A stretch of 64,000 nt of DNA from Tamarix chinensis (Eukaryota; Streptophyta; Magnoliopsida; Caryophyllales; Tamaricaceae): assembly GCA_030549775.1 (NCBI GenBank), contig CM060177.1, positions 31,524,014 to 31,588,013 of the forward strand, in the 5' to 3' direction. Position 1 is the stretch's first letter, and each line of letters opens with the position of its first letter. Position numbers and translations under genes: made by a program. Positions 49,380-62,663 of this stretch are shown here, piece by piece. The notes beneath the pieces were generated by a model that was not told the DNA's origin, ran no database searches, and saw nothing but the letters and a program-made list of their open reading frames with translations.

Positions 49380-50650
49380 TATTATATTTAGACTTTAAAT
49401 TATCTCAAATCATATTAGACCTCAAATAAATGTCAGTTTGGGTTGGATAACTTTTGCGTACACAAATTTTTAGGTAGGTTTCATGTTATAATCTTTAAAA
49501 TTAATTTTTTTGGTGGATCAAGTTTGATTACATTGGATACCTCCTATCTAATTAAATTTTACCAACTTTAGTTATGGCTATGCTCAGGTTGCATTTTTTT
49601 TTTCATAATGATTAATTAAGGCTCTATTTGGTATAGTTTTTTTTTTAGCTTTTGCTTTTAAAAAAAACTAGAATCAATTTCTTTTTTTTTATTGATTTTA
49701 GTTTTGAAAATGAGTTTTAACCTATTTTAATTTAGCTCAACATCACTCCCAGCACTATAGCTATCACAATAATAATAGTAGTAGTAGTGTGCAAAATCGA
49801 ATAATCGTTTCCATTTAGATTGTGTGTGTGTGTGTGTGTTATTCGTCCCTTATATTGAATATTCTCATCTTGGATATCCTAAAAATATTGACCAGACCCA
49901 GATATATCTAATATATTTATTAAAAAAATACTAATTTATCTATTTTAACAACTTTTTCAAGAAGATATTAAAAAAAAGATTGTATATAAGTTGATATCCA
50001 TATTAGTATCTTATTTTTATCTAAAAAAGTGTTAAAATACTAGTATAAAATTTTAAATTACAAAAAATAAATAAAATTTAAAATCTTAAAGCTATAAAAA
50101 CACAAGATTATAGTATATTACTAAAATAATCAATGAAATATTGGATAATCCAATCAAAATTTAGATATCCTTTTAACTGAAAGTGGATAAGACTTTTTTA
50201 AATATCAGGTCATATGTTTGAAATTCTAATTTCTTACATAGCCTTAGTAGAAGTAGCAGTAAGAGGAGCATTAGTAGTAGCAATAGCAACAACAATAGTA
50301 GTGATGTTGATGGAAATGATGATGATAGTGATAGTGATAAAGATAATAATTGTGAAAATGATAACATGACGGCGATAATGAAACTTATAACAACAACATA
50401 CAATGATAATGATACTAGTATTAATAACAATAATAATAGTTGATGTTATTATTACTTGTAAAGTAAAGATAAATAATGCAACATAAAATTACATCAATTT
50501 CTATTACGCCAAAGCTGATCTACTATACACAATCGAAGATTTGTCATTTGGCAAAGCTTTGACTCATATTGTGAACACCATTAATATTTTTTTAGGCATC
50601 AAACTCAATTGGCTCATTACCCTCATCTTGAGTCTCACTTGCCATATACT

Positions 50651-50674
50651 CTAATAATAATAATAATAATAATC

Positions 50675-50714
<40 letters not shown>
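50651..50714. repeat. (AAT)n microsatellite
   Basis: About twenty AAT units with one ATC interruption. Confidence 0.95.
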
Positions 50715-50716
<2 letters not shown>

Positions 50717-50828
50717 GAATATGGATGCACACTACTCCATGAGACTAAATACATATCAAGGGTTGACAAACCTTAATAGAAAATTGTATAATAAGGTTTC
50801 TCATATAAAATGTTTAACTTATTAAATA

Positions 50829-51037
50829 CTGTATCTATATAAAAAAGAATAGCATTCTATCAATCTGCATACTTTTAAAAATTAGTTTTAAAATTAACCT
50901 TACACCCTTCATTCAAAAATAATAAAACATTTAATGTATAGATAATGGAAAAAAAGTGAGGGTAAAAATAAAAGGTAGGTTTTGACATTTTTAAAATGAC
51001 TTTTTTTTTCTATGAAAATTTAGTGATAGAATGACTT

Positions 51038-51085
<48 letters not shown>

Positions 51086-51091
51086 AGGGAG
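50829..51091. mobile_element. Stowaway-like MITE, copy B, with a TA expansion in its right end
   Basis: The right end GGAGGGAG is the classic Stowaway terminus (CTCCCTCC reversed), flanked by TA (51092-51093). The left end begins after TA at 50827-50828 and shares AAAGAA and CATTCTATCA with the right end. A (TA)n run (51041-51083) lies inside the right inverted repeat. Interior phrases such as TTTAATGTATAGATAATG match copy A. Confidence 0.65.
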
Positions 51092-51124
51092 TATTAATAA
51101 CAACTATAGTTTGCTATTTATATT

Positions 51125-51597
51125 TATGGTTATTGACAAGCCAAAAACCCCAAGCTCAACTCATTTAGATTTTTTTAAGTCTTGAGTTTAGATCAAATTT
51201 GACATGAGTCAATTGATCATGGCTCAAGCTTGACTCAAAAACACTCGTGAGCTTGCTTAACATAAATAAACTAAATCTTCTTATTTTTCATGATTTAATT
51301 TGTTAAACTATCCAAATAATTTGAAAGCTAAACCAAATCAACCTATTTACATATTCAACTTGACTGATGACTCATTTAAGTATTTGACTCATTTATTAAT
51401 TAAATTCAATAGAAACAAGTCAAGCCTATAAATAAGCTAACGAGCAAGCAAGATTTGATTACTATCGTGGCTCAAGCTCAACTCGTTTAACCAATGAACC
51501 TAAAAATAAGGTCCGGCCTTTATTTGTTTACCTAAACAAACGAGTTGAACCAAGCCCTTAGCGATTTGTAAGTTGACTCAATTTGTCAACAACCCTA
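51125..51597. mobile_element. hAT-like non-autonomous element, 473 bp
   Basis: Ends TATGGTTATTGACAA and the reverse complement of the right end, TAGGGTTGTTGACAA, match at 13 of 15 positions. Flanking 8-bp sequences TTTATATT (51117-51124) and CTTATATT (51598-51605) match at 7 of 8, as expected for hAT target duplications. Inside, AAGCTCAACTC/GAGTTGA phrases recur near both ends. No transposase. Confidence 0.75.
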
Positions 51598-51605
51598 CTT
51601 ATATT

Positions 51606-52368
51606 CTATTATTCTCCTTTGCTACATTCCTATAAAAGAACTGAATGTAGAAATGTTTCTAATAGAAAGTATTAAATAAAGAAATATTGCAGCAACAAGA
51701 ATACTTTTTCATAATTTGATACAAAAATTAATATATAGAAAAAATGGAAGCAAGACAATTTTTTTCCTCATACTATTCAACATAAGCATCATCAACATAG
51801 AAGTATTCCACTACTAATATAATGAATAATTGGCTAATTATGATCCACAATAGTATAGGTGAAAGTGTATCTACAAATGAATAAGCATGTATGTGGTCGC
51901 AACCATGAAGGCTTCTACATCTACTGAACAACAATTGATGCTTATGCACTAATTTAACGTATTCCAATTGTAACCCAATACCTATCTTCGACCAAATTAA
52001 ACAAATCCCCCTCCTAAGTCAAGGGATTCAAAGTGATCAGGTTATAATTATTTATTATTGAATTTTTAAGCATTAAGTTGCATATAGCCACATACAGTAA
52101 CCATACTACTGGCATGCCTCAGATATCTCCAAAGAGAAGACCCATCACAAACTACATAGTTCATCCCAGAACCAGCAATCCATTTCTTATAAAAGTAGCG
52201 CTTATTTGAATAACCGCATTAGTAGAACTAGAATTATAATAAAGCATTCCACCAATATTATAATAAACTAATGGATGGAATTATATGCATAAGTTTTTTC
52301 TTGGCTTCATAAATCGTAGATATTGTAATCCAAAAGACCCTTAGCTAGAACAAATGTTAACACAAAAC

Positions 52369-52403
<35 letters not shown>

Positions 52404-53074
52404 TAATAATAATAATAATAAATAAATAAATAAATAAATAAATAACACCTCTTGTATCCCAAAAGTGTTGTCTATACCTAATAAGAGACCATATCAGGAA
52501 AGCAAAAGGTAGAAAAAAAAATCATCAAGCCCTTCTCATCATACAACTGAAAAAAGATCAAAATCAAAGAACCACCTCTAGCAAGAGTTTAATAGAGCCT
52601 AATTTATCCTATGATGATAAATGATCATTGACGAGAGACAAAAACCAAACCAATTCATAAGAAGGCTTTGAAATAATACAATTCCCAAGATGCCTAAACC
52701 TCACATGATTCAAAAGAGACCCTCATATACTAGGTCAGTTGGCTACATTCATAACTTTTTACACTGTCTAAGTTCCAAATAAGGTCATAGGGCCTTTAAG
52801 GGAAGCCTTTTGTGCCACCTTTAATCCACTATCCAATGCATAATTTTGCAAAGAGAATTTCATAATTCTAGTTAATAATGGATAGATTTATTGACAATGA
52901 TCAACCCACTTTTAACATAGTTATATGTTAAACAACCCAGAGCTAGTTATGTTACCTTCCCTGTCTTCTTAATGTCATTATATATGTTTAAATTTATTTT
53001 TTTTAAATAAAATATAGTAATGGCTACTAAGTAGACACTAGTAGATGAATTCATGGTTGGGGTGGAAAAGAAAG
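51606..53074. other. Intergenic DNA; only an AAT/AAAT repeat recognised
   Basis: A compound (AAT)n(AAAT)n repeat lies at 52369-52445. No gene or transposon ends were recognised. Confidence 0.4.
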
Positions 53075-53290
53075 TGTTAGGAAAAGAAAGTCAATATCAT
53101 GTTCAAATATTATATTTAATTTATTAAAACATTGTATTTAATTTTGTAGGAAATGAAAGTCAAATCCAATATTATCAATACAATATTAAATTTAATTGTT
53201 TGAATATCTTTCCAACTTTGATTCAGTATTAGGCATGTAATTTTGTATATATTTGGAACTAGTGAATGAGAAACACACAATTTGATCTTA
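53075..53290 (+). repeat. Short copia LTR (approximate right border)
   Basis: It starts TGTTAGGAAAAGAAAGTC and ends before a degenerate primer-binding site, TGGTATGGTGTCAGAAC, at 53297-53313. The layout LTR, primer site, gag/protease remnant is that of a Ty1/copia element. The matching 3' LTR was not found. Confidence 0.5.
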
Positions 53291-53499
53291 AAAGCTTGGT
53301 ATGGTGTCAGAACTCTATGAAGGCAAATCAACAAGTATTCCTACAACTCTCGTAAGATAAACACGTCCATGAGTGGGGAAATTAGTTGAGGGAAAGAGTA
53401 AAAAAATTAAATTTAGAACCAAACTATTGTGCACATAATGCAAAAAAAAAGGGGGTATGAAATGAGAAATTCTTACCAGTTGATCAATTATCATACTAG

Positions 53500-53880
53500 T
53501 GGTCTTCAAGATGAGGATCTAGATATGGCAATCATGAAGGGACTGGAAGAGGTGTCAGTGGCCTCGGTAGAGGTGCATCAAGTGTTGTGGTAGTCACTAA
53601 CACTTCATCAAATGATGGAACCAATATAGCTGGATCTAGTATTAAGTGATTGCATAAAGGTGATCTAGTAGCGCTCCCAATCTTCGATTTAGAAGATTGT
53701 ACACCATTAATGTCATTAATCCAAAGTCATAAAAATTCTAATGATTATGATAAAATGATTAATAAGTGTGATTCATATATTTGGTTGATTGGTATTGGAG
53801 CGTCTCATCACATGACAAGGAAATGAGATGTATTAAGTGATGTGCACAATATTGTGCTTTCACATGTCCATTTTCATAAC
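53500..53880 (+). pseudogene. Ty1/copia gag-protease remnant
   Basis: The reading frame gives a Gly/Arg-rich gag tail near 53530-53580, then SYIWLIGIGASHHMTRK and DVLSDVHN at 53770-53850. This aligns with the copia protease motif in which the catalytic triplet before GAS is Asp-Ser/Thr-Gly. Here the Asp position is Gly, so the protease is inactive. There are stops (for example after MTRK), and the rest of pol is missing. Confidence 0.65.
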
Positions 53881-53889
53881 AATCCCCTT

Positions 53890-54560
53890 TTAGCACTTGA
53901 AAATTTTATTTAAAAGAGTTATTATCATAATCTAAAATATTACAATGTAAGATGTTACCACCATATTTAGAATAAGTCTAATCTCCTCTACCATTCTTAC
54001 ACTATAGTGTTAAGACTAAAATGTTACTCTACTTAAATTAAGAAGACCGATAAATAAGAATCATATAAAAGATATTATGTTACAAGTTATCACTATTTTC
54101 ATATTACAAGAAATGTCAGATAAAGATACAACAACCAAAAGAAAAGAAGTATAGAATGAGATATAAGAGACCAAGAGATATGTGAATAAACAATATTGAA
54201 GCGGACGCCATATAGTCATAAATTTCAACCCCCAAAGCCTAACCACCTCAATTAGGGACCTTAAAGTACTCTTGTAAGGTCATGATTACCCGTCGAATAA
54301 GTAAGGGACCATAAAATATAACTTATCGGTACAATGGTACTAAGTAAACCAGTATACAACATTAAACATAAAACATGTCACATGAAACACATAAAATGTA
54401 GCATAAAGAAATCATGGCATGAATACATGAAGAGTACACATGATAGCTAAATGACATAATCACACCATAACTCATACCATTTATAGACCATATGTTCATC
54501 ATACCCCTTATAGTATGTAAGATGTAGAATCCAAAAATATCATTTTAGATCCTTCATTTA
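53890..54560 (-). repeat. Fragment of the TGTAACACC-type repeat, minus orientation
   Basis: It starts TTAGCACTTGAAAATTTTAT and shares ordered phrases with 17718-18200: GATGTTACCACCA versus GTGTTGCCACCAC, TATCGGTAC versus GGTATCGAG with nearby CATAA, and ACACATAAAA. It directly follows the copia fragment and appears truncated. Confidence 0.45.
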
Positions 54561-57500
54561 TTATCATAAAAGAGAGTGCCAAAGTTGAAATTTACTCATG
54601 CTTTTTGGTTCCAAATTCATTTTTTAGCTAGCAAATTCACTTATCAAATTTAAAATATTTTCCTCCATAATTTCTCTCTATGCCAAAATTTAAAAACATT
54701 TTAGAAACTAACCTACTAATATATTATCTTTTAAATTTAATATAATTGCATAGACATAACTTTTGAAAAATTAAAAGTTAAAACAAGTAGTTACTAATAC
54801 TTTACTATTTGAATCTTTTTATAGCTCTCATTCTTAGTAATTTATCTTTATCTTTTTTGTTATTCTTCCTAATCCTTATTTTTTCAGACCATTCTCTCTC
54901 ATTTTATATATTCAATCTCGAAGATAGAATAATTTTCTTTAACATGATATTTGAAAACCTTATAATTTGTATATACACACTCTAAAATTTCTAATTTAGT
55001 GAATTGATAAAAAAATTAGTCTATTAATATTAATATACTTTTCTTAATTTGTAAATTTTTTGGATATGGAGTACATTCAAACAAGAATTTAAATGTAATT
55101 TTGGTGATAAATATTCAAACTTTAATTTCATTCTATCTTTGATCAAAGTTTTATAATCAAATCTAAAGACAAAAAAAATTGCTTAAAAATAGTTTCATCC
55201 ATGTCATTTATAAAAATTAAAACTTTTATTTACATAAAAGTAAATTTCAAGAATTATTTTTTTTTGTTAAAAAAACAATTAATTCTTATCTTAGGTAGAC
55301 TTAGTTACAATCTTAATTCTATAAAAAAAAAATGTAAACTCAACTTTTATTTTTATTTAATTTTATACCAATTTTTTATTTCAATTTTTATATAATTTTC
55401 TTAAGTTTAAAGTTACACAGATTATGAAATTAATTTTTATATGACCTTGGTTAAATTATTAACAAAAAAATACTAATAATGATTCTTACGCGCGCTAAAT
55501 CTAGTTTATTTGTATGCGAACACGAATTATCATTTCTTTTGGATAATCATCTCAACGCGTTAGTCTCTATTTGTGTTGTAGGAGAAAACACTTGAGAATA
55601 GGCTTTCGTAATGATGGAACAAATTATTATTCATTTGGAAAGTATCTCCTGCAAATTTGAAGACCAACGGATGATTATGTTGCTTGAAAAGTAACAAACA
55701 AGCAACTAAGAGTCTACGTGCATGTGTATGGTATGCATGGCATGCAAGGAGGGAGTAGCCACGTGAAAGAGGAATATATTGGCATTATTTTCAAGCCTTA
55801 TTAAGTGATTTAGCTAATTTATTATTTAAGTAATAAAGTAAGAGAATAAAGTTAGCATAAAATAGCATAGAGTTAGCACAAAGGTAGTATAATACCTTTT
55901 AGCTTGGAATCTTTTGGAATATGCTTTAGCTAGTGGTAGAAAGGTTATATTATGTATGAATGTCGAGCATATGACAAGGAAGGTTGAATTGAAATAAAGT
56001 TGAAGATCAACATTGAATGAATTCTGTGTGAGTTCAAACTCAAGCAAATAGAATTTGTGTGAAAGATTTTGCTTGAAAGTTTTAATCTCTTTGTATGTGT
56101 GAATTAGAGATTAATCCATATCTTTTCTACTATTCTTAATCCATATTTTTCTGCCCTAATTACCATCAAAATCCTACTCTAATTCATTTTTAAAACAAAC
56201 CCTAACTCGATATACAAAACTGAAGCCCTAAACTATTCATTTGAAAACCTAAACCATCCTTACCAACCAAACACCACCTTATTCCCCTTTTTCGAAAAAA
56301 CCCTAACCCTAACCCTAAACCACGATTCCAAACTACATCCAAACCCTAACTATCAACACTAAGCATCATCATTAATCCATCATTGAATGCATAGGTTAAT
56401 TAGTGTGTTCCATTCGAACCATCATCATTGTTAAACCCTCATCACTGAATCACCATCGTCACTCTTCTACCATAATTCAAACCACCATCATCTTATTTAC
56501 ATCACTTTTGAAGCTTTAGTCTTTTAACTCACCATCATCGAACCTTTATCACATTATCCAAACTCCATTCAAACCATTAGTTTCACATAATTGATGATTA
56601 TACCCTCCTACACACATCAATTTGATTTATAAAAATGACATGGAAGGAAAAATAAAGGAAAAAAAAATAAAGATATAAACTTTCTTTCCCTTATTCAATT
56701 GTTAGAAAAGTTTTATAGAAAAAAAAAATTCTTAAAAAATATTCTTTGTTGTTATTATTATTTACATATCCTTATATATTCAATTAAAAAAAATTGTACA
56801 TTAGTACATAAAAAATTCCATTAAGTTTCCAAAAAATAAAAAAAACATTATATAAACTCAATACTAATGCTATTTTTTTAAAAAAAAATCATAAACTCAC
56901 TAAAAATATATACTTGTTTGGTATATACCTTTAGATAAAATAAAAATACTTGTCAAAATTAACCTACAAACTCAAGTAAGAGGACAAGTTTTTAAGCATT
57001 ATATCTACAAGATACACCATCTCAACAAGAACAAAACAAACCAGCGTAGAAGCAGCTTGGACAAACATACATAGATCACAACACCAATCAAGAATCCGAA
57101 AACATAGATCTTAACCAAAAGTTCAACTTGAGAAAATGGTGAAAACAAATATCTAAATCAAACAATCACTACCCGGAATCAACAATGGAGTTGCAAGCCA
57201 AAATATGTTGGAAATCTAGATCCGACAATAAGAAGCTCAGATCTGGGTTGTTAAAATGGAAAAAACACAACAAGATCAATAAATATAATGAAATATTTCA
57301 TGGAGCCACTTCCTGAACTCTTTAGCCCAGTTTGATAGAGTACACAAAGGCACGATAACTTGAAAAGGCCTATGGATTTGTTGAGAATCCTTTATAGATA
57401 TAAAGAAAGTAAATTTTGAGGCATCAACTGAAATACTCCAAAACCCTAATTTAGAAAATTATGGTAAAATAAGGATTTATTAGAAAAATTAATTAAATAA

Positions 57501-57700
57501 ATTATTTTATTAAAATAAGGGGAAGTAATTAAGGTAAAATAAAAAGGAAAATAATAAATAATTTAATTAGGAAAAGTTAGGGTGTTTTGCTAATTAAAAT
57601 GGAATTTAATAAAAATTATTCAAAATATCCCAAATTAATCTAAAAAGGAAATTTAATTATTATTTTATTAAATATTATTATTTTAAATAATCAAAAATAC
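54561..57700. other. AT-rich intergenic DNA; no gene recognised
   Basis: 55490-56120 has the look of a copia-type LTR (TTTTCTACTATTCTTAATCC near 56125) but no paired end. 56200-56340 is rich in CCCTAA-type words. 57420-57700 is the AT-rich start of the LTR-like repeat that follows. Confidence 0.35.
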
Positions 57701-58819
57701 CAGAATATTCTAAATTCCCCAACCCATCTATTTTTTCTTTTTTCCCTTTTTTTTTACCTTCTTCCCCGATTTGAGCCAGCCCTCGCCGCTCAAAACCCCC
57801 ATCTCTTTTCCTTCAGCATAGCCCAGCCCACCATGCTTTTTTTCCTCGGATCCCTTTCTTTTCTTCTTTTCTTTCTTCTAGACCGACGGGCCAACCCGAG
57901 CCTTCTCCTTCTTCTTCCCTCTCCTCCCCCACGTAGAACTGTAACTTTGTAACCCCCTCGGTATTCCGACCAACCACCATTGCATGCCGTCCTACCACCT
58001 CCCCTCTCTCCTCGTCACTTTCCTTTCCTCTTTCAACCCTAACCACCCCCGTATCTCCTCACGCGTGCCCTCCCTCTTTTCTTTTCTTCTCCCTCGACCA
58101 AATAGGCCTTGCAAATTTGTAGGCTTATATCAGCCTGCCACACCTGCCCCCTCTTGTCTTCTTCCACCTCTGTTATTTCCACCCTTAATTATCTATAAAT
58201 ATCCCATACCCGACCCTTAATTGACCTTCCTTTCCGCTGCCTAGAAAATTTGCCTCCCTTACGTTGTCACTCGTTTAGATGACCACACAGTCGTCATCAC
58301 CTAACACCGCTACTTGAACCACCTACCAAAATACTCATTGCATCACCCCTACCGAACCACACCACTCACCACCCTCGATTCCTCCTGCACGAGCTGCCTT
58401 GGCCAGGCACAGTTGGCCCCTCGATCTGCCAATTCTCATCCACTGCCACCCTTTGCGTTGCCGTACACCGCCATTCCTGCCACAACCACCACTCCTCCTA
58501 TCCCCTAAAACAACCAACAAAGTATCCCCTACCTTCATTTCCCTTGCCTCCCTCTCCCTTCCTCCCCCTCCACCACCTTCAACTACCACACCAACTACTG
58601 CCTACAATGCCCCCTTGGTTGTGCTACCACCACCATTCCAACCCTCTCAACCCAACGCACCCACCACCACCACAACCACCCTCTCACTACCCCTCTTCTA
58701 ACCTAGAAAATCATTTCCCCACCTTCTCATCCTCCTCCACCGCTACTGCTGACACCAGCTGGTTACCACCATTCCTAGGTTGTACCCTAACCTCCACAAC
58801 CCTTACATATTATTAATGC

Positions 58820-59060
58820 AATTGTTATCATTTTATTAGTATTAATATCATCATCATCATCATCATTATTATTATTGTTATTATTATTATCGTTATTATT
58901 ATTATTATTATTGTTCATATTATTATGACTCTAGTATTATTATTAATATTCAAACTATTATTATTATTATTATTATTATTAATTTGGGAACTATTATTAC
59001 TAATGCTAATATTGACATGATATTTCGAACCCTATCATTACTATTACTAAGATTTGAAGT

Positions 59061-59152
<92 letters not shown>

Positions 59153-59417
59153 TATTATCATTATCATTATTATAATCATCGCCATCATCATTATTATTAA
59201 CCTTAACCCTATTATTACTAATGTTACTATTAGTAATAATCATCATCATTACTATTATTACTATTATCATTATCATTATCATTATTATAATCATCGTCAT
59301 CATCATTATTATTAACCTTAACCCTATTATTACTAATGTTACTATTATTATGATTATTAGGACCCTTATTATTATTATTATCATTCTTAAGATCCGAACT
59401 ATTATTACTATTACTAT

Positions 59418-59455
<38 letters not shown>

Positions 59456-59700
59456 TATCATTATTGTTAATATTACCTATATCACTAATATCACTATCAC
59501 TACTAGCATTACTACTACTACTACTACTACAACTACTATTATTAGTATCATTATTGTCACTACTTTAGCATTACTAATACCACTATTATTATTACTAAGA
59601 TTTGGGCTGTTATCAGTATTACTCCTCCTCCTCCTACAACTACTGCTATTATTAAAGCTATTATCTTTAGTAATATAAATATGGCTAGCCATATTTAACA
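58820..59700. repeat. Compound trinucleotide repeat (ATT/ATC/ACT)
   Basis: It includes a perfect (ATC)30 run at 59061-59150 and (ACT)n near 59417-59453. The homopolymer-like open frames on both strands are artefacts. Confidence 0.95.
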
Positions 59701-61151
59701 TGAACCAATATAACTACTAAGAATTATTTTGACTAGTAGTAACATGATTAGCTACTTTAAGAATAACAACCCTACTTTTATTTATAAAACTACTGTTATT
59801 ATTAGTAACCCTAATATTAGGCTATGATAAGGGTAAGGTAGGAAATTATGGTAATTTTGGTAAGAGGGAAGTTAACCCTTAGCATTTTTCTCTTATAGGT
59901 GAATCAAGTTAAAACCTTAAGGAGGCGTAGGAGTGTGCTCCAAGCCTAGTGTCGTACTAGGTAAGGATGTAGCTAAGACTAACTATATGTGTGTTATGTT
60001 CCTTGTATTCCATGTTTTATGTTATGTTTGTGTACCTTATGTTATTATGTTTGCTTACTTGTAGCACAACTTAGATTTGAGGTACGTTCATGTAGCCTCC
60101 TTATGGCATGTGTATAATGATATGTAAGTTGTACTTTTGGTATTATATGATATGATCGTCTAGGACATGCATGCTAGGATGGTTTAATAATATGATATGG
60201 GGTAAAATGATGAAAAGGGAAAAAGGAGAAGTGAGTTGACTAAAGGGATGTAAAATTGACCTAATTATGTTATGATCCGTGAGGGGATAAATAAAAGGAA
60301 AATATGGATAAAATAAAAGAGTGGAGTGAATCTTGCATGGGGAATTCTAGGGTTTACATGGGATGGATGAAGTGTGCATGGGGATGATCCTTATGTGGGA
60401 AAAGTTGACTTAGGGTGTAAGTAAGGTAAGGAAATAGTTGTTGGGGGTGTTTAGAGTCCTTGGGTGAAAAATAGTACGTAGGGTGGTATAAGGGTGCATA
60501 GGGAACTTGGCTAGGATTTGAGAGGAAAACCCTAAATGGAAGAGGTTGTGAAAGTGAAAATAATGGAGGGTGAGAGGAATATGGGACAAAAGTGGAAGAA
60601 TATTATATGGAGGGTGAGTATGGTTGTCATGAAGAAGAAAAGATGGTAGGAGAGTAATGGAGAGGCGATATATGGGAAAGGAAAGGTGCTAGGGTTTGGA
60701 TGGCTAACTAGGGTTTCATAGTCACATGTGTAAATGGGAAGTAAAGTGGTATTCTTGGGGTTGAATGTAAGTGAGGTGATTTGTTGGATAGTAAAGGAGC
60801 TTTAGTTGTGTGTGATAGAGGGAGGATGGGCCACATAGGCCCATTTAGGGTTTCAGGGGAAAACCCTAGAGGACGATGGTGAGTGGACTTAGATGGCATA
60901 AGGAAGTGGGCCATGACCCACACACTTAGGAGTTATGGATTCATGGTGAGTAAGTAGAAGAGGGAAAAGATGTCAAGATGTATTAGAGGGTGCAGGAGTC
61001 CCAAGATATGGAACATGCCCTCTTGGGAGAATGAGAGTAGATGGATGGTGTAGCCCAAAGAACGTGAATGTCTAGGGTGAAAATATATTGAATAAGACAC
61101 AATAAGATACTAACCATTTAAAGCAAAAGATTATTGAGCTGGGCCTAGACC

Positions 61152-61441
61152 AATCCACAGGCATAATAGTGGCTAGGTGTCGGGGTGCCCTAGAGACCGA
61201 TCCACCGACATATAATAGTTATCAGGAGTGTTCCGTCCTATACATTTTGATCCACCGGCTATAATAGTGGGGGATCCCAAGCTCAATGATCCAAAATCTA
61301 AGTTATGATAAGACATGGGTAAGACACTAAGTAATTATAGTGAAACACCATAAGAGTTGGGGCTAGACCGATCCACCAGCAATAATAGTGATCAGGAGGG
61401 TTTTACCCTATATGTTTCCGATCTACCTGCTATAATAATGG
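61152..61441 (+). repeat. Five-copy motif GATCCACCGGCTATAATAGTGG
   Basis: Copies or close variants start at about 61152, 61199, 61249, 61369 and 61419. Each places CCAC/CCACCGG before a TATAATAGT core, so CCAC...GTGG forms a short dyad. ATCAGGAG follows the second and fourth copies, so a larger two-copy unit is present. Confidence 0.7.
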
Positions 61442-62143
61442 GGTTATCGCACTCGCATGGACGTATAAATAGCATGGTGTGAAATGAGCATTTTGACTAG
61501 AGATCTCATGATTGAGTTTAACTGGACTATAGTACGACCTTTATTATTTGTATTGCTGGTATGTTATATATATGATCTTGCTTGTGTTATATGCCATTTT
61601 ATTTTTGGCCTTAGATGTATGGTTACCTTACTCAGTACATAGCATACTAACCACCTGTTTCATGGGTGCTACTTATTCCCACAAGCAGAAGGCCCTGCAG
61701 AGTTTTTGCAAGTAGGAGATGCCATCTTCGATGCCTATGATACTTATAAGGCATCGAATGGGGCTAAGAGTTGAGCTTAGACTTAGCCTAAAGATTGAGA
61801 GCAACATTGGCCAGATTCTCTTTTACTATTTATGTACTATTTTAGTTTGGTTTTGTTTTATTGTACTATATCTTTTATCCCTTTAGGAACTCTAATTATG
61901 CACTCATTTGGATTATAATAACTTTTTATGTGCAGTTTGATTTTCGTACTATAAACACTGTATTTTTTCTATGAATCCTTGTTTTAAATTTGTTTAAGGT
62001 TTGGTGATAACTTTTCTTTAGCCTTGTGGTTAGTACAAGACTAGCCAGGGGACGGGCTTGTATTGATCATGGCGGTAGTACCCCTGTTCTTGCATTTGTT
62101 TGTCTAACCGAAAATTTTCATTTGTAATTTTAGGGGTGTTACA

Positions 62144-62655
62144 TAAACAAGAGGGAATGACATACTAAAAGCAAAACTTATAATAGATAAGTACCTAAAG
62201 AAAATAAAGCATTGACACTGATTACACGGTTTTACCATACCCATTTCATCTGCTAACATAACATTTGAATTGTTTCTCTAGCTGTGAAGGCAAATGGCAA
62301 TGTTGATATACATGGTGAGAGACATAGGCAAAGAGAGATAGAATATCATGTTTGAGACACTATGCCAAGTTCATTACGTCCATGCAAAAGATAATAAATT
62401 AGAAATTTTTAAATCTTGAAATGAAACAACAACGTCATGAATTACTTTATGCTTAGGGGTAATCCCAAGTTCTAGTCAATGTTGTAAAGTTTAGGAATTA
62501 AGTAAACGGTCTGCTAGGTGGCTTCTTTCCCATTAGTTCAGCATAATGATACCTTATGCATGATGCAAAAAAATTCGGGTCTCTCTGTTGCAGCCAATTT
62601 CAGGAATGCGAAATATAAGGATTCACATAGAAACATTTTAATACATAATGGTGCT
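62144..62655. other. Spacer; nothing recognised
   Basis: No repeat ends, RNA gene or coding similarity were seen between the LTR-like end and the hAT-like element. Confidence 0.4.
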
Positions 62656-62663
62656 CTTCTAAG

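Larger units (their letters stand above)
57700..62143 (+). repeat. Long non-coding LTR-like repeat, plus orientation
   Basis: A C-rich block (57700-58800), trinucleotide repeats (58820-59700) and a T/G-rich body end at GGGGTGTTACA (62133-62143), whose reverse complement resembles the starts at 17439, 17718 and 28101. The segment near 61105-61140 (AAGATACTAACC...AAAGCAAAAGATTATTGAG) corresponds to 16504-16550 and the inverted 18800-18836. No gag or pol domain was recognised. The 5' border is not defined. Confidence 0.5.

Noticed and set aside
56301..56320. Telomere-like CCCTAACCCTAACCCTAAAC
   Set aside because: Only about three units in a CCCTAA-rich stretch; too short for an interstitial telomere array.
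57813..58816. Open frames in the C-rich block
   Set aside because: Low-complexity Pro/Thr-rich translations on both strands with no domain or splice support.
58950..59701. Poly-Ser, poly-Asp, poly-Met and poly-Ile open frames
   Set aside because: Direct translation of ATC/ATT microsatellites.
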